Shown here: positions 52,149 to 62,229 of the stretch, one piece after another
How the letters are laid out: the number at the start of each line of letters is the position of its first letter
Position numbering within the stretch: the stretch's first letter is position 1
NCBI GenBank assembly: GCA_023055505.1
Contig: JALIRH010000002.1
Coordinates: 36,155,733 to 36,219,732, forward strand
From: Callipepla californica brunnescens
Lineage: Eukaryota > Chordata > Aves > Galliformes > Odontophoridae
Length of the DNA: 64,000 nucleotides
Reading direction: 5' to 3'
Notes under the pieces: generated by a model
The model's input: only the letters and a program-made list of their open reading frames with translations
Databases searched by the model: none
What the model was told of the DNA's origin: nothing
Position numbers and translations under genes: made by a program

Positions 52149-55100
52149 TTCACAGATGTGGGTTTACCCTTCCAGTTAATTTGGACACCATTTTTACCCT
52201 CAAAAACACATTTTAATATTCTTTATCTCTGTCAAACAGAGAACAAAATTTTGTTTTAAACAGGATGCATGCAGGATAAATTCTGTCCCTAAACTGTAAT
52301 AACAAGCAGCTTTAAAGTAAATCAGACATTGCAGAGTAACTCCACAATGCCTTGGAAGGAACCCAAGATTGCTGGTACCTAAATATATTCTCTGTGGGTA
52401 AATGGAGCTGCCACCCTCGATGTGAACAATAACTATATTCCCCTGATAACTCTGCAGAATACCCACGAAACAAGTTCTCTCTCTGATAAGAGATGGAAAC
52501 TTATTTTCTCCAAGTTGTTGCTTATTAAAAACACAGAATATGCCAAAATCCTACCTTGAACAGCAACATGATGAAATTTGATTTTAATTAACATTGTTTC
52601 TGAAACCTACTTCAACATTTGTCAGTGCCAAATATATGAATTGATTCTGTATCAAAATGCAGCTATGATACATGGATGTATTATTTAGTAGTGAAAGGAG
52701 ATGTATGTAACAATACAGCCTCAACACTTCAAGCGTTATTACGCTGCTTGCTATTGACAGTGTCACTGAATCACACTCTTGCAATGAATTCTGAAATATT
52801 CTGAAAACAGATGGAAACAGAAAATTAAAACTGATTTCACTGCAAAATTCCTAAAGATAGCAGCAAGTTTTAGAACAATTGGTTTTAAATGTATGAGTAG
52901 CTCAAATTTTTTTACGCATGTAATAAAATGTTCTTAATCATTCCTGGTGCTCTTCAGTTTGAGATTTGTTTACTAAAGGCTCGTGATTGATCTGTTTCAT
53001 CTGTGTCAGATGATATGGCATAACATTTGGGTGTTTCACTTTCTTTTTTTTATTATTAATTTCAACCTTAACCAATATTTAAGAGCTGCAACACTTTCAA
53101 ATGGAAATGATACACAGAGCAAGATATATTAATGCTTTAATTATGTCTAAGGCAGACACCTTAAAACTACATTTAGCCTCAAAAAAAAAAGTTAAAATGT
53201 ACAATTGTTTTCCAGACAGAAAGCCTTCCGTGAACAGTAAAACCCAGAGAAATCCCCTGTCTCTATGCAACCATGCACTCATTGAACTAAATATATTTTT
53301 AAATCACTAGAGTTAAGTCAAGGTGCTTATCATAATTTACCTGACAAGAAGAATAAATTAATCATCATTTAGGACTATGCTAACAGTTAGTTTGTTTTTA
53401 TTCCACTACTAGCCTAGGCTTATCTACTTCATGTTGAACCTGAATTCAAAAATCTGTATCAGTTCTGATTAGTAATCATTCAGCATACAGCCATTAGTGT
53501 CTTGGTTGCTAAAACACTTGATATTTCCATCATCTAAGTATCCACGTTCATTTAAGAATGGCTAAGCTAGGTAAATCAGAATTAAGAATGGCTAAAAAAG
53601 AAAGATTAGTAGTTTTAAGAATGTCTTCAATGGGAAATTATGTAAACAAATCAAAGCAATGTGGCCTCTATAAAAGAGAAATAAAATAGGTAAAAAAATT
53701 AAAAATTATTTGATATATATGATTAAAGTGTTTAAGATCATCTGTACCCACATTTCCAATTGACTGGACTGGACTGAAAATATGGTGTCTTGAAAACAGG
53801 ATGACCCTTCTTTTATTCCAACATAAGAAAACATAACCTCTTTAAAAACTCCAGAGATGTGCTCTGGTGACCAGAGTTCCTTGGGACAGAGAGAACCACC
53901 AGACACTGGCATGTACAACACACACAGGTGGATGCCCTCATTGTGCAGCAGCACCAGCAAGGAGTGGATTATCCCTGTATAGGATTTTCTGGAAAATATC
54001 CATGTTATTCTTGCAAGTTAAGTTACACTGCAGTTCCTAAATCAGTGCTCTTCTCTGGGAAACAGCCCACTGCATAATTATTATACCCAGCTGATGCTGA
54101 ACACGATACAGACACTGGTGCCTCCAGACTTTCCATTTCAAGAACACAGTCAGTTGTTTACACACCAGCAATGACCACAAGTGTTCTATCTCAAACAGCT
54201 GGCTCTAGTGGACTACAGAAGATTCCGATAAAACTCATTAAGCACTTCTGAAAATGAAATGAGTTCTTTCAAATATATTGAATTATCCGAAAAACATTTT
54301 ACAATCTAATATTTAGTCCAGGGTAGGCATCAGTTCAGTGTCAGTAGTGTGACGTGCGTTGTCCTCTGTGAAACTCTGAAACAGAACCTATAAAAACAAA
54401 AACATGTGAAGCACGACTGGGCCACAAAATGTGAAGCAGGATGGCAAGAGAAAAAAAAAAAAACCTCTGTCATAGAACTACCACCCAGCACAGCAAGAGG
54501 AGAGCTCTCAACAGAAGAGATGAAGGGGTGTCACGCAGTAGGAAGGAGGGCATGGGTAGGGAAGGAACAGAATAAGGATTACACTGAGAAGGAGGGATAC
54601 AGACAAAGAGTGGGAACTACCAGAAGGAAGGAATAAAAATTAATTAAGCAATTACAGAAATGGGCAACATACAGGCAGAATTCAGACAAAGGGAAAAAGC
54701 TTGGATGCTGGAAAGAGAAAGTACAAACCCAGCAGGAAAGTTAAGGATGTTAAACAAAAGGAAGAAAGCAAATGCGAGCAACAAAAGGAACACCATCCAA
54801 AGTGCTCAGTAGAAAGAAACTACAATAAAAGCAAAGACACTGAAGTACCAGCTTCCCTGTGTAGATAGGAATCATACCCACAGCCCCAGTTGTCCTCAAC
54901 TTTTAACTCAAAGATCTACTGACAATGTTTGTTTCTTAATCCTCACCTTGTCTCAGGCCAAACATCAGCTCATATAACAGGATGGGATACCTGCTGTGTT
55001 TGATGAGGCATTCCTGACATTGTTTCATTTAATGCAGGTGATGAACAAAGTTCTAGGAAAAAACAGTATTAGAAGGCACACAGCAAATGAAGAAGGAAGT

Positions 55101-56504
55101 AGCAACACAAGAAGTCAAAGGAGGCAAAACAAAAAATGGTCACCTGGAGGTTAAGGCAATTTAATGATACCCTGGAGAACTGCATTTTGTATTTTGTAGA
55201 ACTTCAATTGTAGTAAATTACAGCAACTTCAGGTGAGTTTTTCAATTTCACACAGAAGCAGTTAGAAGATCACTTACAGCACTGAAAACCAAACTCCATT
55301 GGAGTGGATATAACCAGGATTTCCTCTGAACAACATAAATATCTTTGCCCAAGTAAAACACTCTCGGCTCAAGTACGCAGCTATGAGATTATCTGAAAAT
55401 AATTCAGCTGATGCTTTGTACACTACAGGTGTTCAGCAAATGGCCATTCCAGATCAAAGCAACCATAACTTTTACAAAACTGAGCATGGACAACATAACT
55501 GAAGTCTTGGTTGGACTCCTTCAATCACAATTCAGCAGTCTAAGAAGCTAGTATTCGATAGAATTACTTTATCTTGCACTATTTATTATGGATGTCACTG
55601 ATAACACTTCAAGTGTCATTTATGAATTAACATCTGACATTCTCATCAGTTAACACCAGTTGGCCCTGGTCAGAATCTTCCAACAGGAAGCAGCACTAGA
55701 AGCATCAGGGATGCTTTCTGCATAAGCAGACACAATGAAAGAGGGGCATAGCTCTGTTCTTACACTGGCAAAAAAAAAAAGTCACAGGGCAGAACAGATG
55801 AACACAGTAAAACAGCACTTGCCTTAATAGATAATGGATACCAGCAGTTGAGTGAGAGCAACCGAGAGGAGCAGGTGGGCATTCTGTCACCCTACCAGAA
55901 GAAGTCTGGACCCCAACAGATAGAACCTTAACTTACTTGGGGATAAGTGGTAGAAAGAGCAAGTGCATGTAAAAAAAAGAAAAAAAAAAAACAGTATTAA
56001 GTGTCATTTGTTTAAACAGTTGGTTTAAACAGAAAACACTATGTAAAAGAAAAGCACTGTAAATTTAAACAGAAAACACTATGTAAAAGAAAAGCACTGT
56101 AAAGACTGCAGGTATCTACATTTGATCAGTTCCTTTAAAAGCAGCACTTGAAATTTACATGGTTCTTTCTGCCACAGACAATAAACTTTGGGAGAGGAAG
56201 CTTTCCCCAATGCATTCAATAGCAATATAAATAGTGGGCCTTTACAAAATGGAAATCAAACAAACAAAATCAGAGGACAACTCATACGGCTGCATACTAT
56301 CTGACTCAAAAAGAGATGTCAGCACAGCTCCAACCGCAAGGTGCAAGAGCAGGAACAAAGCTATACCAGAAACGAACACCCTCGGTGAGATCATTACAGC
56401 AACAAAGTGCCACTTGGCACCGGCAATCCCCTCACTCCATCTCAGGACATGACAGCTTTTATTGCCACTGCACCTCCCTACAGGGCCACAGGACCAAGAA
56501 GAAT
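52149..56504. other. intergenic 3' of SOX17 copy 1, no gene recognised
   Basis: 4.4 kb without a recognisable CR1 or gene. A purine-rich plus-strand patch spans about 54420-54850 and a 40-bp tandem duplication lies at 56024-56103. It could hold SOX17 or RP1 regulatory elements, but nothing specific can be shown by eye. Confidence 0.45.
56024..56103. repeat. perfect 2 x 40-bp tandem repeat
   Basis: The 40-bp unit beginning TTTAAACAGAAAACACTATG at 56024 is repeated without a mismatch at 56064-56103. The absence of differences suggests a recent slip or duplication. Confidence 0.97.
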
Positions 56505-56532
56505 GACAGAAATAGCTGTACAGCCATTTATT
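56458..56532 (-). terminator. SOX17: poly(A) signals of SOX17 copy 1
   Basis: On the minus strand AATAAA occurs at 56532-56527, about 270 nt past the stop, followed by a T/G-rich stretch (TGTCATTCTTCTTGGTCCTG) fitting a cleavage-downstream element. A second AATAAA lies at 56463-56458. The first probably ends the mRNA near 56510. Confidence 0.6.
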
Positions 56533-56800
56533 AACCTAGAGTACAAAAGAAAATTACATATATAAATAGGGTAAAGTTAATACCAGCGGATAAAACCGTA
56601 CAGACAGCAGCAGCACACATGCAGCAAGGAAGATGCTAACTTGGGGCACGGACGACGACTGGAGAGTTACGGTGCACGCACATCAGTGCAAGATCAGCCG
56701 GATCAGTAACGGCACTTCCATCCCAACGGGCATAGCAAAAATGTCCGAGTCCAATAAATTACATAAATAGGAGCGAGGGATCCCGGCGTTGCCACAGCCC

Positions 56801-58135
56801 TCAGCCGTCGGCGTAGCCGCAGTAGTAGACGGCGCTGCTGGCGTCCGACACGACGGCGGAGAGCGGCCCCGCGGGCTCGGGCGACGCCAGCCCGGCCACG
56901 TCGTGGGCCGCGAAGGGCGGCCCCAGCTCGGCCTTGCAGGCGAAGCGCAGGTACTGCTCGAACTCGCTGCGGTCCACGTCGCCCAGCAGCTCCTCGTGCG
57001 GCAAGTGCTCCAGCGGCTCCCGGCACGCCGCGGCCTCGGGCGGCGGGGACGGCTGCGCGCCCAGCGCCAGAGCCGCGGGCACGGCAGCGGGAGCGGGAGC
57101 AGGAACGGACGGCGGCGGGCCGCGGCCCGGGCACGGCTGCCCGTAGTAGTGCGGCGGCGGCGGCGGGCAGCCCAGCAGCCCCTGCAGCGCGCCGCTCGGC
57201 CCCAGCTCGCCGGCAGCGGGGTGCGGGTGCGGGTGCCGCCGCAGCGTCGCCCCCGCGGGGCCGTCGCCCGCGCCCAGCGCCGAGAAGTCCCCCGCCGCCG
57301 CGGGGCCGTAGCCGCCGTAGGGCCCCGGCGCGCACTCCTCGGGCGGCCCCGGCGCGAAGAAGGGCGCCTCGCCGTGCGCCGCGTCCAGCGGGGACGGGTC
57401 CGGCGTGGGCAGCCCGAAGCCGTCGAAGGCGGCGCCCAGCGGAGCGCAGTCCCGGTAGCGGCCCGGCCCCGCCGCGTAGCCCCGCTCCGCGTAGGGCAGC
57501 GCCAGGCCCTCGCCGCACGTCCCGACGCCGCCTCCGTCGGGGCCGAGCGCGGACGCCGCCGCCGCCGCCGCCGCCTCGGCCGGGCCGTGCCGCACGAAGC
57601 CGCTCTCCGCCCGCTTCAGGCGCTTCACCTGCTTCCGCCGCCGCGGCCGGTACTTGTAGTTGGGGTGGTCCTGCATGTGCTGCACCCGCAGCCGCTCCGC
57701 CTCCTCCACGAACGGCCGCTTCTCCGGCAGCGACAGCGCCTTCCACGATTTACCTGCGCGCACAGCACCGTCACCGCGGCCGCCCCGGACCCCGACCCCG
57801 ACCCGGAGCCCCGACCCCGCGCCCTCCCCCGGCTCCCGGCGCTCACCCAGCATCTTGCTGAGCTCGGCGTTGTGCAGGTCCGGGTTCTGCTGCGCCAGCC
57901 GCTTGCGCTCGTCCTTGGCCCACACCATGAACGCGTTCATGGGCCGCCGGATCCGCGCCTCGCCCTTGCCGCGCCCGCCCGTCGCCCCCGCCTCGCCCTT
58001 CGCCTTGGGCTCGCCCGGCGGGCTCAGCGTCTCCGCCCAGGGGCACGGGCCCAGGGCCGGCATCATGGCGGGCAGCGCGCCCCGGCCCTGCGCCTGCTCC
58101 TCGCTGCTGGCGTAGCCCGCATCGGGGCTGCTCAT
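56801..58135 (-). CDS. SOX17: SOX17 copy 1 (downstream copy), SoxF transcription factor
   Basis: The coding exons are 57847-58135 (289 nt) and 56801-57753 (953 nt, stop included). Together they give 413 residues, close to the 414 of human SOX17. The N terminus [14 protein letters not shown] is the SOX17 signature. The HMG box spans residues about 61-140, with [19 protein letters not shown], then [20 protein letters not shown], then [16 protein letters not shown]. The C-terminal SoxF beta-catenin-binding motif EFEQYL is at 360-365, in DRSEFEQYL, and the protein ends [15 protein letters not shown]17 is a nuclear DNA-bending activator of definitive endoderm, endothelial and germ-cell programmes. 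The start is the first ATG after the TATA-like box; the open frame extends upstream only because the promoter is GC-rich. It is nearly identical to the copy at 60713-62038. A 7-Ala run and a CPPPPPH tract are longer here than in that copy. Confidence 0.96.
   Translation of the reverse strand: MSSPDAGYASSEEQAQGRGALPAMMPALGPCPWAETLSPPGEPKAKGEAGATGGRGKGEARIRRPMNAFMVWAKDERKRLAQQNPDLHNAELSKMLGERREPGEGAGSGLRVGVGVRGGRGDGAVRAGKSWKALSLPEKRPFVEEAERLRVQHMQDHPNYKYRPRRRKQVKRLKRAESGFVRHGPAEAAAAAAASALGPDGGGVGTCGEGLALPYAERGYAAGPGRYRDCAPLGAAFDGFGLPTPDPSPLDAAHGEAPFFAPGPPEECAPGPYGGYGPAAAGDFSALGAGDGPAGATLRRHPHPHPAAGELGPSGALQGLLGCPPPPPHYYGQPCPGRGPPPSVPAPAPAAVPAALALGAQPSPPPEAAACREPLEHLPHEELLGDVDRSEFEQYLRFACKAELGPPFAAHDVAGLASPEPAGPLSAVVSDASSAVYYCGYADG
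57754..57846 (-). other. SOX17: SOX17 copy 1 intron, 93 nt, in frame and stop-free
   Basis: The donor is CTGG|GTGAGC (GT at 57846-57845) and the acceptor GCGCGCAG (AG at 57755-57754). It is phase 1, splitting Gly97 in the middle of the HMG box, the known SOX17 intron position. The length is divisible by three and the frame has no stop, so retention would insert 31 residues. Its presence shows that the copy is not a retrogene. Confidence 0.93.
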
Positions 58136-58200
58136 CGCGGGGCGCGCGGGCCCCGACGGCGGCGGGCGGACGGACGGACGGGCGCTCCTGTCGCTGCCCG

Positions 58201-58250
58201 CCTCTATTTGAGCAGCGGCGCGGCCAATGGGGCCGCGGGGGCGGGCGCGG
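58201..58250 (-). promoter_or_regulatory. SOX17: proximal promoter of SOX17 copy 1
   Basis: On the minus strand a TATA-like CTCAAATAGAGG lies at 58212-58201, about 70 nt before the ATG. An inverted CCAAT box (plus-strand CCAAT at 58224-58228) and a GC box (plus-strand GGGGGCGGG at 58237-58245) lie upstream. The spacing suggests a short 5' UTR of roughly 40 nt. The same elements occur in copy 2. Confidence 0.6.
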
Positions 58251-58326
58251 CTCGGGGCGCTGCCGGCGGTTCCGCGGGGCGGCCCCGGGGCTCCCACCCG
58301 CACCTGAGCCGCGCGGGGCCGGCTCC

Positions 58327-58884
58327 CGCCCGAGCCCGCCTCCCGCAGCCCGTGCCGGGGATGCCGCGGCGTGGGGCGAGGGTCGGTGCGGAACGGGTGA
58401 GGACTGTCCTGAGCGGCAGAAAACACATCAGCTCTGTGATTCTGCCCTCTCGTAGTTCGTACTGATTGAGCGCATCTTAAAGCGAACTCTCAAAGCCGCG
58501 CTGCACAGACCTGGGGGGTTCTCTCCGGGACATGGGGACGCAGGTACGGGAAAACAGGGAGGCTGGCTCTCCTCGGGCCCCCGGGCCGGCCTCGCTGAGG
58601 CTGGTCAGCTGGGAGCTGCTTCGGGACAGGGAAGAGAGCAGGCACGGCCGCCCTATGGGAGGTTGATATCTACATGTACAGAGGCACGGGGTTCATTTGG
58701 GATTGGTGGCGATCGCCCAAAGTGGCGATGGGTTTCTCCCGGTTTCCCAATCCCCGATGTTTATTTAACACAGTGTATTCACTACCAGGAGGTGCTCAAA
58801 CATACCGATAGCGTTAGAGTGATCTGCTCCTAGACCAACTGAAGTGATTTTCCACCACAAGCTCGTGGAGAGGGTGAAGGGGAA
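58327..58884. other. GC-rich spacer upstream of SOX17 copy 1
   Basis: Unique sequence, CpG-rich at first and then declining in GC. It should hold distal promoter elements of copy 1. It has no counterpart upstream of copy 2 that I can see. Confidence 0.45.
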
Positions 58885-59570
58885 AGGGAATTTGGGGATT
58901 GTGATGGATGGCAACAGGACATGAGCCAGCAGTGTGTCCTCACAGCCTGGATAGCCAACTGTATCCTGGTCTGCATCCAAAGCAGTGTGGCCAGCAGGTC
59001 GAGGGAGGTGACCCTGCCCCTCTGCTCTGTGATGGTGAGGCCTCACCTGGAGTACTGAACCCAGATATGGAGCCCTCAGTACAGGAGAGATGTGGACCTG
59101 ATGGAATACGTCCAGAGGAGGGCCACAAAAAATGATGTAAGGGATGGAACACTCCCTACAAGGACAGGCTGAGAGAGCTGGGGTTGTTTAGCCTGGAGAA
59201 GAGAAGGCTCTGGGAGAGCTGATAGTGGCCTGTCAGAGTATCGAAAGGGAGGCTATAAGGAAGAAGGGGACAGACTCTTCAGTGGGATCTGTGGTGACAG
59301 GACAAGGGGAAACGGTTTCAAAAGGAAAGAGGGGAGATTTAGACTGGATATAAAGGAAGAAGATGTTTCATGATAGGGGTGGTGAGGCGCTGGAACAGGT
59401 TGCCCAGAAAGGTGGCGGATGCTCCATCCCTGGAGACACTGAAAGTCAGGCTGGATGGGACTCTGAGCAACCTGACGTAGCTGCACACATCCCTGTTCAT
59501 TGCAGGAGAGTTGGACTAGCTGACTTCTAAGGCTCCCTTCCAACTCACATGATTCTGTGAGTCTCTGGAT
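58885..59570 (+). mobile_element. CR1 LINE, 3' half, between the SOX17 copies
   Basis: CR1 order is clear: GTGATGGATGGCAACAGGAC, ACCTGGAGTACTGAACCCAG, GTGGACCTGATGGAATACGT, GGACAGGCTGAGAGAGCTGG, GACAAGGGGAAACGGTTTCA, AACAGGTTGCCCAGAAAGG, then TTCCAACTCACATGATTCTG. It is 5'-truncated with no open frame, and is antisense to SOX17. Confidence 0.93.
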
Positions 59571-60380
59571 TTAACCAAACTCCGTAGGTTAAAACTGGGT
59601 GAGAAAACTGACACTCAGCCACTGCCCAAACGCTGTTTATATCCCAGGAGCCATCCGAACACCGCTGTGTGTGCAGGGTCGCACAGACCCACAGACAGGT
59701 GACCTATGGCTGCCCGCGTTCGTGTGATGAGTGCCACTCGTGCCACACACCCGTGGGAGCCTCAAGGGAACGCCTGGTGGGGCCTCATGGAGGGATGGAG
59801 GTCTGCAGCCAGAACGGGTAGGTAGGGAAGGAAGGGAGGGCCTCTGGCAGGTGTAACACGCTGTGACCAGTGACTCACGAGCAGCTTGTAGGTGACACTG
59901 CATTCTACCGGCAGGGCTGAGACTCAGGAGGCGCAACAACACCAGCCAGCTTGCACCTGGCTGTGTGTATTTCCCAGTGGCAGAGGTAACTCAATCTGAA
60001 GCCAAGGTCGCTTTGTTAAAGGAATTACTTTAGGGAAGTTAAAAGTGAGGGTTCTTAAAACGCTCTTCCCGCTGTGCTCCTGTGGAGGACCAGCAGCATC
60101 CCTGCAGAGCCACCTCCCTGCCACCGTAGGCTTCAGTGAGGTCACATCGGTCGCAGCCGTGACGGAAACCCACCGCTAAACGTTCAGACCATCACTTGGG
60201 GAGCAGGGGTAAAGGATGCAACATCCGAGCACCGAATGCTGGAACAGAACAACGGGAGGGACCGCCTGCAGCCTGTGCCAGAGCCGCGCTGTCTCTGCGG
60301 GGACACCCATAGGAGCGGCACAAAGAGCTGCGGGGACCAATGGCAGTGGACGACCGCATGACGCCGGGGTGAGAGGTGGT
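59571..60380. other. spacer downstream of SOX17 copy 2
   Basis: No gene or repeat recognised. Moderately GC-rich sequence between the CR1 and the poly(A) signals of copy 2. Confidence 0.45.
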
Positions 60381-60400
60381 TTTATTATAGTCCCTTTATT
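60381..60400 (-). terminator. SOX17: poly(A) signals of SOX17 copy 2
   Basis: Two AATAAA hexamers on the minus strand, at 60400-60395 and 60386-60381, lie about 315 nt past the stop. The U-rich stretch before them, with TTTTTATATG and TTTTGCAC, looks like an mRNA 3' end. Neither position nor sequence matches the signals of copy 1. Confidence 0.6.
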
Positions 60401-60712
60401 AGAAAAAGTGCAAAATTACTCTGTACACGACCAACATATAAAAACCCGCAATCTGTACAACGTTACTAAACCATCCCGATCTCCTCCAGGATCTCGGCCA
60501 CGAATGACATTCCCGCTGCGTGCCACGCTGGGGTTCCACGGTACAAACGCCGCAGCCCGCGGAGGGACGGGCACGACGATCCCGGCATTGCCCGGAACGC
60601 GGCGCGACCGCGGCACCGACCGAACCTCGAGCCAGTCCCGGTCCCAGGCAGTCCTCAGCATCCAAATAAATTACTTAAATAGGAGCGAGGGGTCCCGGCG
60701 CCGCCGCAGCCC

Positions 60713-62038
60713 TCAGCCGTCGGCGTAGCCGCAGTAGTAGACGGCGCTGCTGGCGTCCGACACGACGGCGGAGAGCGGCCCCGCGGGCTCGGGCGACGCC
60801 AGCCCGGCCACGTCGTGGGCCGCGAAGGGCGGCCCCAGCTCGGCCTTGCAGGCGAAGCGCAGGTACTGCTCGAACTCGCTGCGGTCCACGTCGCCCAGCA
60901 GCTCCTCGTGCGGCAAGTGCTCCAGCGGCTCCCGGCACGCCGCGGCCTCGGGCGGCGGGGACGGCTGCGCGCCCAGCGCCAGAGCCACGGGCACGGCAGC
61001 GGGAGCGGGAGCAGGAACGGACGGCGGCGGGCCGCGGCCCGGGCACGGCTGCCCGTAGTAGTGCGGCGGCGGGCAGCCCAGCAGCCCCTGCAGCGCGCCG
61101 CTCGGCCCCAGCTCGCCGGCAGCGGGGTGCGGGTGCGGGTGCCGCCGCAGCGTCGCCCCCGCGGGGCCGTCGCCCGCGCCCAGCGCCGAGAAGTCCCCCG
61201 CCGCCGCGGGGCCGTAACCGCCGTAGGGCCCCGGCGCGCACTCCTCGGGCGGCCCCGGCGCGAAGAAGGGCGCCTCGCCGTGCGCCGCGTCCAGCGGGGA
61301 CGGGTCCGGCGTGGGCAGCCCGAAGCCGTCGAAGGCGGCGCCCAGCGGAGCGCAGTCCCGGTAGCGGCCCGGCCCCGCCGCGTAGCCCCGCTCCGCGTAG
61401 GGCAGCGCCAGGCCCTCGCCGCACGTCCCGACGCCGCCTCCGTCGGGGCCCAGCGCGGACGCCGCCGCCGCCGCCGCCTCGGCCGGGCCGTGCCGCACGA
61501 AGCCGCTCTCCGCCCGCTTCAGGCGCTTCACCTGCTTCCGCCGCCGCGGCCGGTACTTGTAGTTGGGGTGGTCCTGCATGTGCTGCACCCGCAGCCGCTC
61601 CGCCTCCTCCACGAACGGCCGCTTCTCCGGCAGCGACAGCGCCTTCCACGATTTACCTGCGCGCACAGCACCGTCACCGCGGCCGCCCCGGACCCCGACC
61701 CCGACCCGGAGCCCCGACCCCGCGCCCTCCCCCGGCTCCCGGCGCTCACCCAGCATCTTGCTGAGCTCGGCGTTGTGCAGGTCCGGGTTCTGCTGCGCCA
61801 GCCGCTTGCGCTCGTCCTTGGCCCACACCATGAACGCGTTCATGGGCCGCCGGATCCGCGCCTCGCCCTTGCCGCGCCCGCCCGTCGCCCCCGCCTCGCC
61901 CTTCGCCTTGGGCTCGCCCGGCGGGCTCAGCGTCTCCGCCCAGGGGCACGGGCCCAGGGCCGGCATCATGGCGGGCAGCGCGCCCCGGCCCTGCGCCTGC
62001 TCCTCGCTGCTGGCGTAGCCCGCATCGGGGCTGCTCAT
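60713..62038 (-). CDS. SOX17: SOX17 copy 2 (upstream copy), SoxF transcription factor
   Basis: The coding exons are 61750-62038 (289 nt) and 60713-61656 (944 nt, stop included), giving 410 residues. Exon 1 and the intron are identical to copy 1 by eye. The HMG box (about 61-140) and the beta-catenin-binding EFEQYL (357-362) are intact. Differences from copy 1 are one Ala fewer in the alanine run (6 against 7), two Pro fewer in the CPPPH tract, one Ala-to-Val change at about residue 320, and two silent changes. Nothing suggests a pseudogene: splice sites, start, stop and promoter elements are kept. The frame is open upstream to 62455, but the TATA-like box lies within that stretch, so the MSSPDAGY start is preferred. 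The 3' UTR is unrelated to that of copy 1, so the two mRNAs can be told apart. Confidence 0.95.
   Translation of the reverse strand: MSSPDAGYASSEEQAQGRGALPAMMPALGPCPWAETLSPPGEPKAKGEAGATGGRGKGEARIRRPMNAFMVWAKDERKRLAQQNPDLHNAELSKMLGERREPGEGAGSGLRVGVGVRGGRGDGAVRAGKSWKALSLPEKRPFVEEAERLRVQHMQDHPNYKYRPRRRKQVKRLKRAESGFVRHGPAEAAAAAASALGPDGGGVGTCGEGLALPYAERGYAAGPGRYRDCAPLGAAFDGFGLPTPDPSPLDAAHGEAPFFAPGPPEECAPGPYGGYGPAAAGDFSALGAGDGPAGATLRRHPHPHPAAGELGPSGALQGLLGCPPPHYYGQPCPGRGPPPSVPAPAPAAVPVALALGAQPSPPPEAAACREPLEHLPHEELLGDVDRSEFEQYLRFACKAELGPPFAAHDVAGLASPEPAGPLSAVVSDASSAVYYCGYADG
61657..61749 (-). other. SOX17: SOX17 copy 2 intron, 93 nt, in frame and stop-free
   Basis: Same position, phase and splice sites as in copy 1, and identical sequence by eye over 93 nt. 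An intron with no difference, together with almost unchanged silent sites, points to recent duplication or recent conversion. Confidence 0.93.
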
Positions 62039-62103
62039 CGCGGGGCGCACGGGCCCCGACGGCGGCGGGCGGACGGACGGACGGGCGCTCCTGTCGCTGC
62101 CCG

Positions 62104-62150
62104 CCTCTATTTGAGCAGCGGCGCGGCCAATGGGGCCGCGGGGGCGGGCG
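62104..62150 (-). promoter_or_regulatory. SOX17: proximal promoter of SOX17 copy 2
   Basis: The TATA-like CTCAAATAGAGG (62115-62104), inverted CCAAT box (62127-62131) and GC box are identical to copy 1. The sequence upstream of 62229 differs. A further CCCATTGGG (an inverted CCAAT) lies at about 62240-62248 and is unique to this copy. Confidence 0.6.
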
Positions 62151-62229
62151 CGGCTCGGGGCGCTGCCGGCGGTTCCGCGGGGCGGCCCCGGGGCTCCCAC
62201 CCGCACCTGAGCCGCGCGGGGCCGGCTCC

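Larger units (their letters stand above)
56750..58326 (-). repeat. SOX17 duplicated block, unit 1
   Basis: These 1577 bp correspond to 60661-62229. The block runs from about 190 bp upstream of the ATG to about 50 bp past the stop. Outside it the two loci show no obvious similarity. Differences I can see inside are a few 3' UTR changes, three coding substitutions, 9 nt of in-frame indels and one 5' UTR substitution. Confidence 0.93.
60661..62229 (-). repeat. SOX17 duplicated block, unit 2
   Basis: These 1569 bp are almost identical to 56750-58326, in the same orientation, 3903 bp further on at the ATG. The upstream edge falls at GCCGGCTCC and the downstream edge in the A/T-rich start of the 3' UTR. 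Confidence 0.93.

Noticed and set aside
56703..57746. 347-codon minus-strand frame in another phase of SOX17 exon 2 (and a 324-codon one at 60675-61649)
   Set aside because: It overlaps the true SOX17 frame, has low-complexity Arg/Gly/Ala composition and no known domain. The SOX17 frame is clearly the coding one.
58136..58426. N-terminal extension of SOX17 copy 1 from an upstream Met at 58426
   Set aside because: For the same reasons as in copy 2: it reads through promoter sequence, and the two extensions differ from each other outside the duplicated block.
56789..58465. 558-codon open frame on the plus strand, antisense to SOX17 copy 1 (and a 490-codon one at 60815-62287)
   Set aside because: The frame is a by-product of extreme GC content, which removes TA-containing stops. 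It is Arg/Ala/Pro-rich, crosses the intron, and mirrors the real SOX17 exons on the other strand.
56750..62229. The second SOX17 copy as a retrogene
   Set aside because: Both copies keep the spliceosomal intron and the proximal promoter, so duplication was at the DNA level.
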